This document shows, piece after piece, positions 43,098 to 51,423 of a DNA stretch of 54,377 nucleotides. Position 1 is the first letter of the stretch; the number at the start of each line of letters is the position of its first letter. Under the pieces are notes generated by a model. The model ran no database searches. It saw nothing but the letters and a program-made list of their open reading frames with translations, and was not told the DNA's origin. The position numbers and the translations under genes were made by a program. The stretch is taken from the NCBI GenBank assembly GCA_015665315.1, contig JADFAK010000081.1, positions 1 through 54,377 on the forward strand. Direction: 5' to 3'. This DNA is from Flavobacteriales bacterium. Lineage in GTDB: Bacteria > Bacteroidota > Bacteroidia > Flavobacteriales_D > Sanyastnellaceae.

Positions 43098-44921
43098 GTG
43101 AAATGTTGTAAACTGATTCTAACTTTAACTGTGTTGGCTTTTCTCCTTTCGGGAAATGCACACGCAACCGACTATTTCATTTGTGATTGCGCAACAGGAG
43201 CAGACCCAAACTGTATCGTTGGCAATGATGCAAACGATGGTCTCAGCCCAACTACTCCATGGCAAAGCACCTCCATGGTAGGTTCGATCATTAACACGCT
43301 TCAAGCAGGCGACCAAATCCTATTCGCCAAGGGCGGCTCGTGGACCAATGCGGCGATGGGAAACCTATACAACTTCAATTCGACTGGCTCAAACCCAATC
43401 GTTTTTGACAGCTACACGCCAAGCTGGGGAGGGTCTGCGAAACCCATTCTTTCTGAGTCAACTGTTGATATCAACCTCTTTAGTTTTGTCGACGGTGGTG
43501 ATGCCGATCACGATGAAGGTTATGTCGTACGGAACTTAGACTTACGAGGAAATGGGACAGCACAATGGGCTGTTTTCGCTTACAATGATGCCGACTACAT
43601 TCACCTAGAAAATCTTGACATCCAAGGATTTGAAATTGGAGTTCACTGCGCTGGCGCAAACCCGCCCAACCCTGGAGCAGATTATCAAAACCAACATATG
43701 ACCTTGTTGAATTCGACTATTATCGATTGCTCAGGTCAAGGTTTTCTGGGAGGGGCTGACTACCTGCGAATTGAAGGTTGTCACTTTGAAAACAATGGAT
43801 TTGCACAGGCCATTTTCAACCACAATATCTACCTGAGCAATGGGAATCATGTTGTCATTCGCAACAATGAACTCTACCGATCGGCCGTCGTTGATGGCAT
43901 GGCTCATGGAACTTCGCTCGTCGTCCATGGAACACTTGACGACTTGTTGATAGAAGGAAATTATGTCCACGAAGACGCAGGCTTTGTCACAGGGCATGCC
44001 TGGGGCATTGCAGTAGATCCTGGATATGACTCAGCAGAGAGTTTCACGAATGTTATAATCCGAGGGAATCTACTGGTCAACATGTTCAACATTGGCATTG
44101 GCGTCACGTCCGCCCCTGGCGCAATCATTGAAAACAACGTGATCATCAACGAGAGCAGTGGAGATTTAGTTGCTATTGCGGCCCCCGACCGCTTGAGAGG
44201 AGACAATGATGCGGAAACCACAAACGTGACTGTTCGAAACAACTCCATTTATTTGCGAAACGCCAACGTATTTACGGTGGGAATTTCTGTCGGCGACGAA
44301 GGAAACGGACACGTGGTCGCTAGCAATGTCATATCGCTAGATGGCGGCAATGGATTCGAAATGAATCTCATCGATGCAGACTACGCCGGTGTGGATAACA
44401 ATATGATGGAACTCTTGAACAATGCTAACTGGGGAGCAGGACAAGATCTTAGCTCATGGTCCATGTCGAGAGGTTTTGATCTGCAATCTCTCACCGGAGA
44501 CCCACAATTCACCTCCCCCGGAGCACCCGATCACAATTTAATTCCCTTGTCTTCATCACCGCTTATTGATGCGGGTCACCCAACATTGAGTTCATCAATA
44601 GATAATACTGGAGCCCCGCGAATCGGTGTTGCTGATATTGGTGCCTATGAAATTTTCACAGTAGATATCTCCGAAGGTCTGGTTGGACTTGAGTGGCAAG
44701 TCGTTAGCTGTTTTCCAAATCCCACAAATGACCAAATTCATTTGATATCGGACAATTCAATGGTTGGAACGGCCTACACAATTTACAACTGCATGGGGCA
44801 ATCTCTCATGGCAGGAAAGGTAGTTTCAAGCGAGATGGTTTTGGATTTGGGTGATTATTCTGCCGGGATTTACTACGTCGTTATGGGAGTGGATCAGGCG
44901 ATCAAGGTGATTAAGGAATAG
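43098..44921 (+). CDS. Right-handed beta-helix protein, T9SS type A
   Basis: A 607-residue secreted protein. It starts with GTG at 43098 and a signal peptide (MKCCKLILTLTVLAFLLSGNAHA). The mature part is a right-handed parallel beta-helix of pectate-lyase/PbH1 type: NGLSPTTPWQST near the start is the usual opening, followed by turns such as VVIRNNELYRSAV, NVIIRGNLLVNMFNIGIGV and AIIENNVIINESSG. The C-terminal 75 residues (from VVSCFPNPTNDQIHL) are a T9SS sorting domain. It may be a polysaccharide lyase or hydrolase, or a non-catalytic helix; catalytic residues cannot be assigned. The gene follows the HEIGH gene by 76 bp and may share its transcript. Confidence 0.85.
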   Translation: MKCCKLILTLTVLAFLLSGNAHATDYFICDCATGADPNCIVGNDANDGLSPTTPWQSTSMVGSIINTLQAGDQILFAKGGSWTNAAMGNLYNFNSTGSNPIVFDSYTPSWGGSAKPILSESTVDINLFSFVDGGDADHDEGYVVRNLDLRGNGTAQWAVFAYNDADYIHLENLDIQGFEIGVHCAGANPPNPGADYQNQHMTLLNSTIIDCSGQGFLGGADYLRIEGCHFENNGFAQAIFNHNIYLSNGNHVVIRNNELYRSAVVDGMAHGTSLVVHGTLDDLLIEGNYVHEDAGFVTGHAWGIAVDPGYDSAESFTNVIIRGNLLVNMFNIGIGVTSAPGAIIENNVIINESSGDLVAIAAPDRLRGDNDAETTNVTVRNNSIYLRNANVFTVGISVGDEGNGHVVASNVISLDGGNGFEMNLIDADYAGVDNNMMELLNNANWGAGQDLSSWSMSRGFDLQSLTGDPQFTSPGAPDHNLIPLSSSPLIDAGHPTLSSSIDNTGAPRIGVADIGAYEIFTVDISEGLVGLEWQVVSCFPNPTNDQIHLISDNSMVGTAYTIYNCMGQSLMAGKVVSSEMVLDLGDYSAGIYYVVMGVDQAIKVIKE

Positions 44922-44930
44922 GGCGCCCTG

Positions 44931-44961
44931 TTTAATCAAAAGCTTTCTAGTTTTGATTAAA
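44931..44961 (+). terminator. AT-rich inverted repeat, possible terminator
   Basis: TTTAATCAAAA (44931-44941) pairs perfectly over 11 bp with TTTTGATTAAA (44951-44961), with a 9-nt loop. It lies 9 bp after the beta-helix gene. There is no long T run beyond the stem. Confidence 0.5.
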
Positions 44962-45179
44962 AACGCAACTTTAAAAAATGAACATTTCAATTTAAAAGTA
45001 GTACTTGTCAAACGAAGATTTGAACTTGGTGAAGTTAATCTCCCTCAGATAACTAATAACAAATTTGCTTTTATAATATGGAGCAGTTGCACAAAGCTGT
45101 ACATAATTACAAACTGCAAATTGAAGCGAACACCTCAAAATCTCTATGCGCTCTGGCCCTGAAATAAAAGTAAGACAAA

Positions 45180-45761
45180 ATGATTCGATTAATCCTAGCG
45201 TATTTTATCTTCAACTTTCTTGCTGGAATCATTCTTTCCATTCAGTATTTTTCCGAAAAAGACAAGGATTTCGACTCCAAGGAATATTTATGGCTATTGC
45301 TATTTCCAGCAGTCGGAATGGGGAAATGGCGACACAATCAGGAAATCAAATCTGCCGGACAAACCGAATTCCCCGAAAGCTGGTTTGTGTGTAAATACAT
45401 GATGAAGGTTCATTGGGGATTTATCATTTCTGTCACAGTTCTCAGTGTCTTGGGACTTATGGCTTTTGGTGGGTTTGTAGGCAGCGGATCCGAATGGGCA
45501 AGTGATCAAGACAGTTTTGTGGCTCTAGGCTTGGGAGGAATTGCAGATATTGGGATTGTACTTGTATTCTTAGTGTTGCTATTTATGGCGGCATTAGGTC
45601 TCGTAATTCTCAGCCTCTTTCTTATACTCATACCCAAATTAAAAATGAAGAATATAGAGGCAACTAGTTTCAAACAAAAGTACATGGATGAAGCAAGGCG
45701 AAGCCAAGAAAAGCAAGAGCTAGAGCGTCCGAATCCACCAAATAGCATGCCCCATAAGTAA
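45180..45761 (+). CDS. Small integral membrane protein of unknown function
   Basis: A 193-residue protein with an N-terminal hydrophobic helix (5-20), two further long ones (about 80-100 and 120-150) and a charged, Lys/Glu-rich C-terminal tail (KYMDEARRSQEKQELERP). The first helix could be a signal anchor. I do not recognise the family and see no motif. It is flanked by a 258-bp region upstream and the heat-shock-like promoter of htpG downstream, so it is probably a single gene. Confidence 0.55.
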   Translation: MIRLILAYFIFNFLAGIILSIQYFSEKDKDFDSKEYLWLLLFPAVGMGKWRHNQEIKSAGQTEFPESWFVCKYMMKVHWGFIISVTVLSVLGLMAFGGFVGSGSEWASDQDSFVALGLGGIADIGIVLVFLVLLFMAALGLVILSLFLILIPKLKMKNIEATSFKQKYMDEARRSQEKQELERPNPPNSMPHK

Positions 45762-45822
45762 CATTTCACTCCTTTAACCGACTTTCAGCCTTCTGCCAAA
45801 ACGCCACCACTTCTCTCCCATT

Positions 45823-45895
45823 CCGACAACCTTGACAAGGCTTTTAGGGACAATCCGACAAACTGTCAGCATATCCGACATGGCACATGCTTTGA
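45823..45895 (+). promoter_or_regulatory. Heat-shock-type control region of the htpG operon
   Basis: Three CCGACA repeats (45823-45828, 45855-45860, 45875-45880), with GACA-AAC-TGTC and TGTC-N9-GACA inverted symmetries. Downstream is TGGCAC-N5-TTGA (45881-45895), with GG-N10-GA spacing as in sigma-54 -24/-12 promoters; GC is replaced by GA at -12. The start codon is 41 bp further on. Confidence 0.5.
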
Positions 45896-45935
45896 CCTGA
45901 GGGGGGCAATGTCAAACCAAAATATTTTTTGAAAG

Positions 45936-47828
45936 ATGCAACAAGGAACCATTAATGTTCAAACAGAGAACATATTTCCAATCATCAAGAAATTTCTCTA
46001 CTCAGATCATGAGATCTTCTTACGTGAGCTTATAGCCAACGCTATTGACGCCACACAAAAGATGAAGACTTTGAACGCTGTAGGCGAAATGAAGTCTAAC
46101 CTCGAAAAGCTTCAAGTTGAAGTGATCTTAGACAAAGCCGCTGGCACCCTTACCGTTCGTGATAATGGTATTGGAATGACTGCCGAAGAGGTAGAGAAGT
46201 ACATCAATCAGATCGCCTTTTCAGGTGCGGAGGAATTCGTAAATAAATACAAAGATGCCACTGACCAAATTATCGGTCATTTCGGTTTAGGTTTTTATTC
46301 AGCTTTCATGGTTTCCAAAGAAGTGGAAATCATCACTCGTTCTCAAAAGCCTAATTCTACAGCTGTTCATTGGAGATGTGATGGAAGTCCAAACTTCACT
46401 TTGGAGGAAACCAATAAAAAGACCAAGGGAACTGATATCGTCATGCATATCGCCGACGACAGCCTTGAGTTTTTGGAAGATGATCGAATCAAAGGAATTT
46501 TGAACAAGTATTGCAAGTTCATGCCTGTAGCCATTCGTTACGGAGACAGAACAGAGTCAATCGACGATCCTAAAGGAGAGAAAGACGATAAAGGAGAAAT
46601 CAAGAAAGTTCAGGTTAAGGTTCCTAACATCATCAACAACACAGATCCTGCTTGGTGTAAAAAGCCAGCTGAATTGACCGATGAGAACTACATGGAGTTC
46701 TACCGCGAGTTGTATCCAATGACCATGGAAGATCCCTTGTTCCACATTCACTTGAATGTAGACTACCCTTTCAACCTCACGGGTGTTCTCTATTTCCCGA
46801 AGATCAAGAACAACTTCGAGATTCAGAAGAACAAGATCAATCTATATTGCAACCAAGTGTTCATTACAGACAATGTCGAAAACATCGTACCTGAATTCTT
46901 GACATTGCTACACGGTGTAATTGACTCACCAGATATTCCTTTGAACGTTTCGCGTAGCTATTTACAGGCTGATTCGAACGTCAAAAAGATCTCAGGACAT
47001 ATCACCAAGAAAGTAGCCGACAAACTTCAATCGATGTTCAACACCGACCGTGAAGACTTCACATCGAAGTGGGACGATATCCGCATTTTTATGGAGTACG
47101 GCATGCTTACCGAGGAGAAATTCTTCGATAAAGCTGAGAAATTCTACATGTACAAGACTACTGACGACCAGTATTTTACGCATGAAGAGTTCATCGAGAA
47201 GATCAAGGAAACTCAGAAGGATAAAAACGATAAGATCGTAGTGCTCTATAGCAATGACGCGGTAGAACAACACGCATTCATCGAGAGTGCCAAAGAACGT
47301 GGATACGAAGTTGTCATTATGGACACACAGTTGTCTTCACATCTTTTAACACGCCTTGAAGGGAAACATAATGGTGTTCAATTCGTCAGAGTTGATGCAG
47401 ACACTATTGACAAGCTCATCGAGAAAGAAGATGCATTGCCTTCTAAAATGACGGAGGACGAGCAGAACGAATTGAAGCCCGTCTTGGAGTCGGTTGTTGA
47501 AGATGGCAAATTTACGGTCGTATTCGAAAGCATGAGTGAAAAGGATGCGCCGATGGTGATTACTGAAAACGAATTCATGCGAAGAATGAAAGAACAGCAA
47601 ATGGCCGGAGGCGGTGGCATGCAAATGTTCGGTCAGCTTCCTGAAACATACAACCTCGTGGTCAACAGCAATCACCCAGTGATGGCAAAGATCCTTGGAG
47701 AAAAAGATGAGGAGCAGCGCAAGAGCATGGCAAAACAAACAGCCGATTTGGCCCTATTGTCAAAAGGCTTGTTAAAAGGAAAAGATCTCACGACGTTTAT
47801 CAAGCGTAGTGTTGATTTGATAAACTAA
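45936..47828 (+). CDS. htpG: Molecular chaperone HtpG (Hsp90)
   Basis: A 630-residue cytoplasmic chaperone. The GHKL ATPase domain has the Asn-containing helix IFLRELIANAIDA (residue about 31-43), DNGIGM and GHFGLGFYSAF. The middle domain follows with LTGVLYFPK, and NVSRSYLQ carries the ATPase Arg. The C-terminal dimerisation domain ends DLIN. The client-handling ATPase cycle is intact by motif. It heads a five-gene run (gaps of 20, 7, -4 and 14 bp) and has a distinctive upstream region. Length is normal for Bacteroidota. Confidence 0.97.
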   Translation: MQQGTINVQTENIFPIIKKFLYSDHEIFLRELIANAIDATQKMKTLNAVGEMKSNLEKLQVEVILDKAAGTLTVRDNGIGMTAEEVEKYINQIAFSGAEEFVNKYKDATDQIIGHFGLGFYSAFMVSKEVEIITRSQKPNSTAVHWRCDGSPNFTLEETNKKTKGTDIVMHIADDSLEFLEDDRIKGILNKYCKFMPVAIRYGDRTESIDDPKGEKDDKGEIKKVQVKVPNIINNTDPAWCKKPAELTDENYMEFYRELYPMTMEDPLFHIHLNVDYPFNLTGVLYFPKIKNNFEIQKNKINLYCNQVFITDNVENIVPEFLTLLHGVIDSPDIPLNVSRSYLQADSNVKKISGHITKKVADKLQSMFNTDREDFTSKWDDIRIFMEYGMLTEEKFFDKAEKFYMYKTTDDQYFTHEEFIEKIKETQKDKNDKIVVLYSNDAVEQHAFIESAKERGYEVVIMDTQLSSHLLTRLEGKHNGVQFVRVDADTIDKLIEKEDALPSKMTEDEQNELKPVLESVVEDGKFTVVFESMSEKDAPMVITENEFMRRMKEQQMAGGGGMQMFGQLPETYNLVVNSNHPVMAKILGEKDEEQRKSMAKQTADLALLSKGLLKGKDLTTFIKRSVDLIN

Positions 47829-47848
47829 TAAATATTTATACCACTACT

Positions 47849-48436
47849 ATGAGCAAATCATTGATTGCAATTTTGGCTGTTATAGCTTTCGTTGTCATCC
47901 TATTCGGAATAGGCATGTCGATGTATAACGGACTTATGCGTACAAGTGAAGGTGTTGATGGTGCATGGTCTCAGGTTGAGAACCAATACCAGCGACGTTT
48001 TGACCTGATCGACAACCTTGTGGCAACCGTAAAAGGATATGCCGATTTCGAAAAAGAAACACTTTTGGGAGTCACTGAAGCTAGAGCACGCGCTATGGGA
48101 GCCATGGCGAGTTCTGATGGAGGAAGAAACTTAGAAGGTGTACAGGCTGCCGATAAGTCATACGGCGTTGCTATGGGACGATTCTTTGGTTACACAGAGA
48201 ATTACCCTGACCTGAAAGCAAGCAAGAATTTCTTAGAACTACAAGCACAGTTGGAAGGAACGGAAAACAGAATTGCGACTGAACGTCAGCGATTCAATGA
48301 TGTCGTAAAAGACTACAACACACGTTTAAAGACCTTCCCAAGCAATATCATCGCAGGAATAGCTGGACTTGAAAAAAGAGATTACTTCGACTCTACAGCA
48401 GGCGCTGAAGTTGCTCCAAAAGTAAGCTTCGAATAA
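47849..48436 (+). CDS. lemA: LemA family membrane protein
   Basis: A 195-residue protein with an N-terminal transmembrane helix (7-25) and a helical domain that fits the LemA family: YNGLMRTSEGVDGAWSQVENQYQRRFDLIDNLVATVKGYA, given here in part as SEGVDGAWSQVENQYQRR and DLIDNLVATVKGY, and LKASKNFLELQAQLEGTENRI shortened to NFLELQAQLEGTENRIA. The LemA fold is a four-helix bundle outside the membrane. The family often accompanies TPM-domain proteins, as here. It lies 20 bp after htpG and 7 bp before the first TPM gene. Function is unknown. Confidence 0.95.
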   Translation: MSKSLIAILAVIAFVVILFGIGMSMYNGLMRTSEGVDGAWSQVENQYQRRFDLIDNLVATVKGYADFEKETLLGVTEARARAMGAMASSDGGRNLEGVQAADKSYGVAMGRFFGYTENYPDLKASKNFLELQAQLEGTENRIATERQRFNDVVKDYNTRLKTFPSNIIAGIAGLEKRDYFDSTAGAEVAPKVSFE

Positions 48437-48443
48437 GAGATAT

Positions 48444-48881
48444 ATGTCGGCATACACCCTACTTTCTGATCCAGAACAAAGAGCCGTCGAGGAGGCCATT
48501 GGCAAGGCTGAATTGCGCACTAGTGGTGAAATCCGTGTTCACATTGAAAGCAAATGCCGCGAGCAGGTCTTGGACCACGCGGCATATGTTTTTACTGAGT
48601 TGGAGATGGAGAAAACCAAGGATCGAAATGGCGTATTGATCTATCTATCTGCCGATGACCGCAAATTTGCCATCATTGGCGATGTGGGTATCAACAGCAA
48701 GGTTCCCAAAGATTTCTGGGAAGCGACGCGAGACGAAATGCTCAAACATTTCAAGAAAGGTGATATCTGTGAAGGTCTGTGCGCAGCCATCGCAATTAGC
48801 GGTGAGCATTTGAGAGAATACTTCCCCTATGAGAGCGATGACGTGGACGAACTACCCAACGAAATATCTTTTGGCAAGTGA
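48444..48881 (+). CDS. TPM domain protein, soluble (first copy)
   Basis: A 145-residue protein without a signal peptide. The TPM (TLP18.3/Psb32/MOLO-1) domain fills it: an ELRTSGEIRVHIESKC strand, DRNGVLIYLSADDRKFAIIGD with the conserved acidic pair, then the FKKGDICEGLCAAI helix. This type lacks the membrane anchors seen in the next gene product. The stop overlaps the following GTG start by 4 bp, so translation is coupled. Role in Bacteroidota is unknown. Confidence 0.9.
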   Translation: MSAYTLLSDPEQRAVEEAIGKAELRTSGEIRVHIESKCREQVLDHAAYVFTELEMEKTKDRNGVLIYLSADDRKFAIIGDVGINSKVPKDFWEATRDEMLKHFKKGDICEGLCAAIAISGEHLREYFPYESDDVDELPNEISFGK

Positions 48882-49684
48882 AAATTCAACACTACATAGC
48901 GAGCATCGTATTTGTCTTGGGCATGGTTTCCATGCAAGGGCAACAAGAGTGCTTTCCAAAGCGCGCCGATGATAAAAACAAGCTCGTCTATGACGAAAGT
49001 GATAAACTTACAGATGGTGAAGAAAATCAGCTAAATAGAAAACTGGCCTCGTTTGCAGCACAGACGTCCAACCAGATCGTTGTGGTCATTGTAGATGACA
49101 TCTGCGGAGATGCCCCCTGGCACTATGCGACAGAATTGGGACATGCTTGGGGAGTCGGTCAAGATAAGTTTGACAACGGAATAGTGATCTTAGTAAAACC
49201 TTCGGGTGGCCAAGGTCAGCGAAAATCTCATATCGCAGTAGGTTATGGTCTAGGAGGGGCCATTCCAGATATTACGGCGAAGCAAATTGTTGAAAGAGAA
49301 CTGATACCCAACTTTGCCAACGGAAGTTTTTACAAGGGCCTCGACGAGGGAACTTCTGTCTTAATGTCTTTGGCTCAAGGAGAATACAATTCGGATGCCT
49401 ACGCACAAAAAGCCTCTAAACCACTCGGGAAAGGTGTGCTCATTTGGGTCATCATTATGTTTTTCTTCGTCATCTCACGCTTCGTGCGAGCTAAGCGATA
49501 TGCTGATCTCAACGATATAGCCTTTTGGACAGCCTTTTGGATGCTTTCTAGCAGCGGAAGATCACATTCCGGTTCATGGGGATCTTTCTCCGGTGGAAGT
49601 GGTGGCTTCGGCGGTGGCGGAGGTGGCTTCGGTGGATTTGGAGGCGGTGGCTTTGGTGGCGGCGGTGCTGGAGGAAGTTGGTAA
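48878..49684 (+). CDS. TPM domain membrane protein with Gly-rich C-terminus
   Basis: A 268-residue exported protein starting with GTG at 48878. A signal peptide ends MQGQQ. The TPM domain spans about 30-160 (SDKLTDGEENQLNRKLASF, QIVVVIVDDICGD, DNGIVILVKPS, AVGYGLGGAIPD), then a membrane helix (about 186-203) and a long Gly/Ser-rich tail (residues about 228-268) that is mainly GGGGFGG-like. The tail is typical of the family. It follows the soluble TPM gene in the same transcript and precedes the djlA-like gene by 14 bp. Confidence 0.92.
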   Translation: MKIQHYIASIVFVLGMVSMQGQQECFPKRADDKNKLVYDESDKLTDGEENQLNRKLASFAAQTSNQIVVVIVDDICGDAPWHYATELGHAWGVGQDKFDNGIVILVKPSGGQGQRKSHIAVGYGLGGAIPDITAKQIVERELIPNFANGSFYKGLDEGTSVLMSLAQGEYNSDAYAQKASKPLGKGVLIWVIIMFFFVISRFVRAKRYADLNDIAFWTAFWMLSSSGRSHSGSWGSFSGGSGGFGGGGGGFGGFGGGGFGGGGAGGSW

Positions 49685-49698
49685 TTACAAATTAGAAC

Positions 49699-50469
49699 AT
49701 GGGATTTACGAAGTATATTGGAGGAGCATTAGGCTGGGCATTGGGCGGACCAATCGGAGGGATTTTGGGATTTGCCGTTGGGTCCATGTTTGATGGCAGT
49801 ACGAAAGAAAAACAATCGAATTTTAGGGGTGCACAAGGATCTACTGGAGATTATCGCCAGAAATACCAGCAATACCGACACCGCACTTCACAAGGAGATT
49901 TTGCCTCTGTACTCATAGTCTTGAGCGCAGCCGTCATGAAGGCCGATGGCAAATTGATGAAGTCTGAGCTCAACTTTATCCGAAAGTTCTTCGAAACAAA
50001 TTTCGGTGAGGCAGCTGCTGCGGAGCAAATGGGAACTTTGCAGACATTGCTAAAAAAAGACATTCCCCTTGCGGAAGTGTGTGCTCAGGTCAAGTACTTC
50101 ATGGAGCACCCCATGAGATTGCAGCTACTCCACTACCTCTTTGGAATAGCGAAGTCTGATGGTAATGTTGATGCTTCAGAGGTAGATGTTATCTACCAAA
50201 TTTCCCGCGGACTAGGAATTAGTGAAAAAGACTACCAGTCGATTCGGGCAATGTTTTACAAGGATGCTTCTGGGGCTTATAAGATTCTCGAGATTACCGA
50301 TAAAGCTACAGATGCTGAAGTGAAAAAAGCTTATCGCCATATGGCCAATAAATACCATCCAGACAAGGTCATACAGCTAGGAGAATCACACGTCAAGGCC
50401 GCTCAGGAGAAGTTCGTTAAAGTGCAAGAAGCCTACGAAACAATCAAGAAAGAGCGTAAGATGAAATAG
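49699..50469 (+). CDS. DjlA-like J-domain protein (TerB + J)
   Basis: A 256-residue protein. The N-terminus is Gly-rich (IGGALGWALGGPIGGILGFAVG), probably a membrane-associated segment as in DjlA. A TerB-like helical domain (about 70-165) has ADGKLMKSELNFIRKFFE and SDGNVDASEVDVIYQISRGLG. A J-domain at the C-terminus (about 195-254) contains the HPD motif (YHPDKV) needed to stimulate Hsp70. It is the last gene of the htpG operon; a chaperone partner of DnaK is inferred. It faces the LRR gene with a 3-bp gap. Confidence 0.9.
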   Translation: MGFTKYIGGALGWALGGPIGGILGFAVGSMFDGSTKEKQSNFRGAQGSTGDYRQKYQQYRHRTSQGDFASVLIVLSAAVMKADGKLMKSELNFIRKFFETNFGEAAAAEQMGTLQTLLKKDIPLAEVCAQVKYFMEHPMRLQLLHYLFGIAKSDGNVDASEVDVIYQISRGLGISEKDYQSIRAMFYKDASGAYKILEITDKATDAEVKKAYRHMANKYHPDKVIQLGESHVKAAQEKFVKVQEAYETIKKERKMK

Positions 50470-50472
50470 TGA

Positions 50473-51318
50473 TTAGTTAAAAATCACTTCACAATCTGGC
50501 AAGGACTTTCTCAGTCGGTCTACCTCGTCTAATTCTAACGGATTTCCACTTAAATCAAGTGTTCTGAGCTTGTTCATGCGATGGGCGAAGGAAGGAATCT
50601 TCTTAATATGATTATCGCTTAAATCCAAGACTTCCAAGCGTGGCAATTTAGCCAACGACTTGGGGATATATTTGATATTGTTATCGCCCAAATCCAGTTG
50701 ATACAAGGACTTCAGGTCCTTGAACCTTCGTGGCAGATTGCTAATGGCATTGCCTTCCAAAAGTATTATCTCGGCAGCTGGAGGGGCAAAAAGCGCACTG
50801 AGATCATTGATTCGATTATACGAAAGATCCAAATGGGTGAGCCGGTACATTCCCGTCCAATCCACTGGAATTTTCTCTATTCGATTGTTGCTCAAATCAA
50901 GGTATACCAATCGGCGAAAAAGCCCCGAACGTTTGACGTTGGAGATAGCATTGTTAGCCAAGAACAAGGTGTCTGTCGATACTTTACCAAACCTCTGCCC
51001 TATTTTCCTGATGTTGTTGCCCTCGAAATTATAGGATGACATCCAATTGTGTGCGCAGTAATCGAAAGGAACAGTTCGCAGACCAGAATTCGATAAATCA
51101 ACCGAAGCATAGACAGGAGTTCTCGACTGCAAAGTGGCTGGTTGCAAGTCGGTCTGCCAAAACATTTGCGAAGCAGAGCCAAAACCATCTTGAGCCAAAT
51201 TATCTACCTCGGCTGTATCACCCTTCGTAAGGCGAAAAACCAAAGGCTTTATTTCCTGACCTATCGTATTGAAAGTCAGCAAGGAAATAGACAGTATCAA
51301 AATGCTTCTCATAGTCAT
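50473..51318 (-). CDS. Leucine-rich repeat exported protein
   Basis: About 281 residues from ATG 51318 (or 279 from the in-frame ATG at 51312). This start gives the signal MTMRSILILSISLLTFNTIGQ; the frame is open upstream to 51399 but those residues (PDVWFPRYS...) do not look like a signal. The C-terminal two thirds are LRRs of about 23 residues with the LxxLDLSxNxIxxIP pattern (LVYLDLSNNRIEKIP, LTHLDLSYNRINDLS, LYQLDLGDNNIKYIP, LEVLDLSDNHIKKIP, LRTLDLSGNPLELDE). Protein-protein interaction is likely; the partner is unknown. It is on the same strand as the sigma-factor unit, after its possible terminator. Confidence 0.85.
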   Translation of the reverse strand: MTMRSILILSISLLTFNTIGQEIKPLVFRLTKGDTAEVDNLAQDGFGSASQMFWQTDLQPATLQSRTPVYASVDLSNSGLRTVPFDYCAHNWMSSYNFEGNNIRKIGQRFGKVSTDTLFLANNAISNVKRSGLFRRLVYLDLSNNRIEKIPVDWTGMYRLTHLDLSYNRINDLSALFAPPAAEIILLEGNAISNLPRRFKDLKSLYQLDLGDNNIKYIPKSLAKLPRLEVLDLSDNHIKKIPSFAHRMNKLRTLDLSGNPLELDEVDRLRKSLPDCEVIFN

Positions 51319-51344
51319 GAAACGGAATTTTATTGATCTTGGTG

Positions 51345-51410
51345 TGCAATGAAAACGAGCAGTGCTGTAACGAGGGAACCAAACATCCGGGTTAGTCATT
51401 GCACTGCTCG
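51345..51410 (-). terminator. Long inverted repeat, probable terminator of the sigma-factor operon
   Basis: CGAGCAGTGC (51356-51365) and GCACTGCTCG (51401-51410) form a perfect 10-bp stem with a 35-nt loop. On the minus strand the stem is followed by TTTTC. A second pair, TGCAATGA (51345-51352) and TCATTGCA (51396-51403), overlaps it and could compete for folding. Confidence 0.5.
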
Positions 51411-51423
51411 CTCTTCTTTCGTA

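Noticed and set aside
49590-49680. Long GGTGGC/GGCGGT-rich run that looks like a simple repeat
   Set aside because: It encodes the Gly-rich tail usual for membrane TPM-domain proteins and is explained by that gene.
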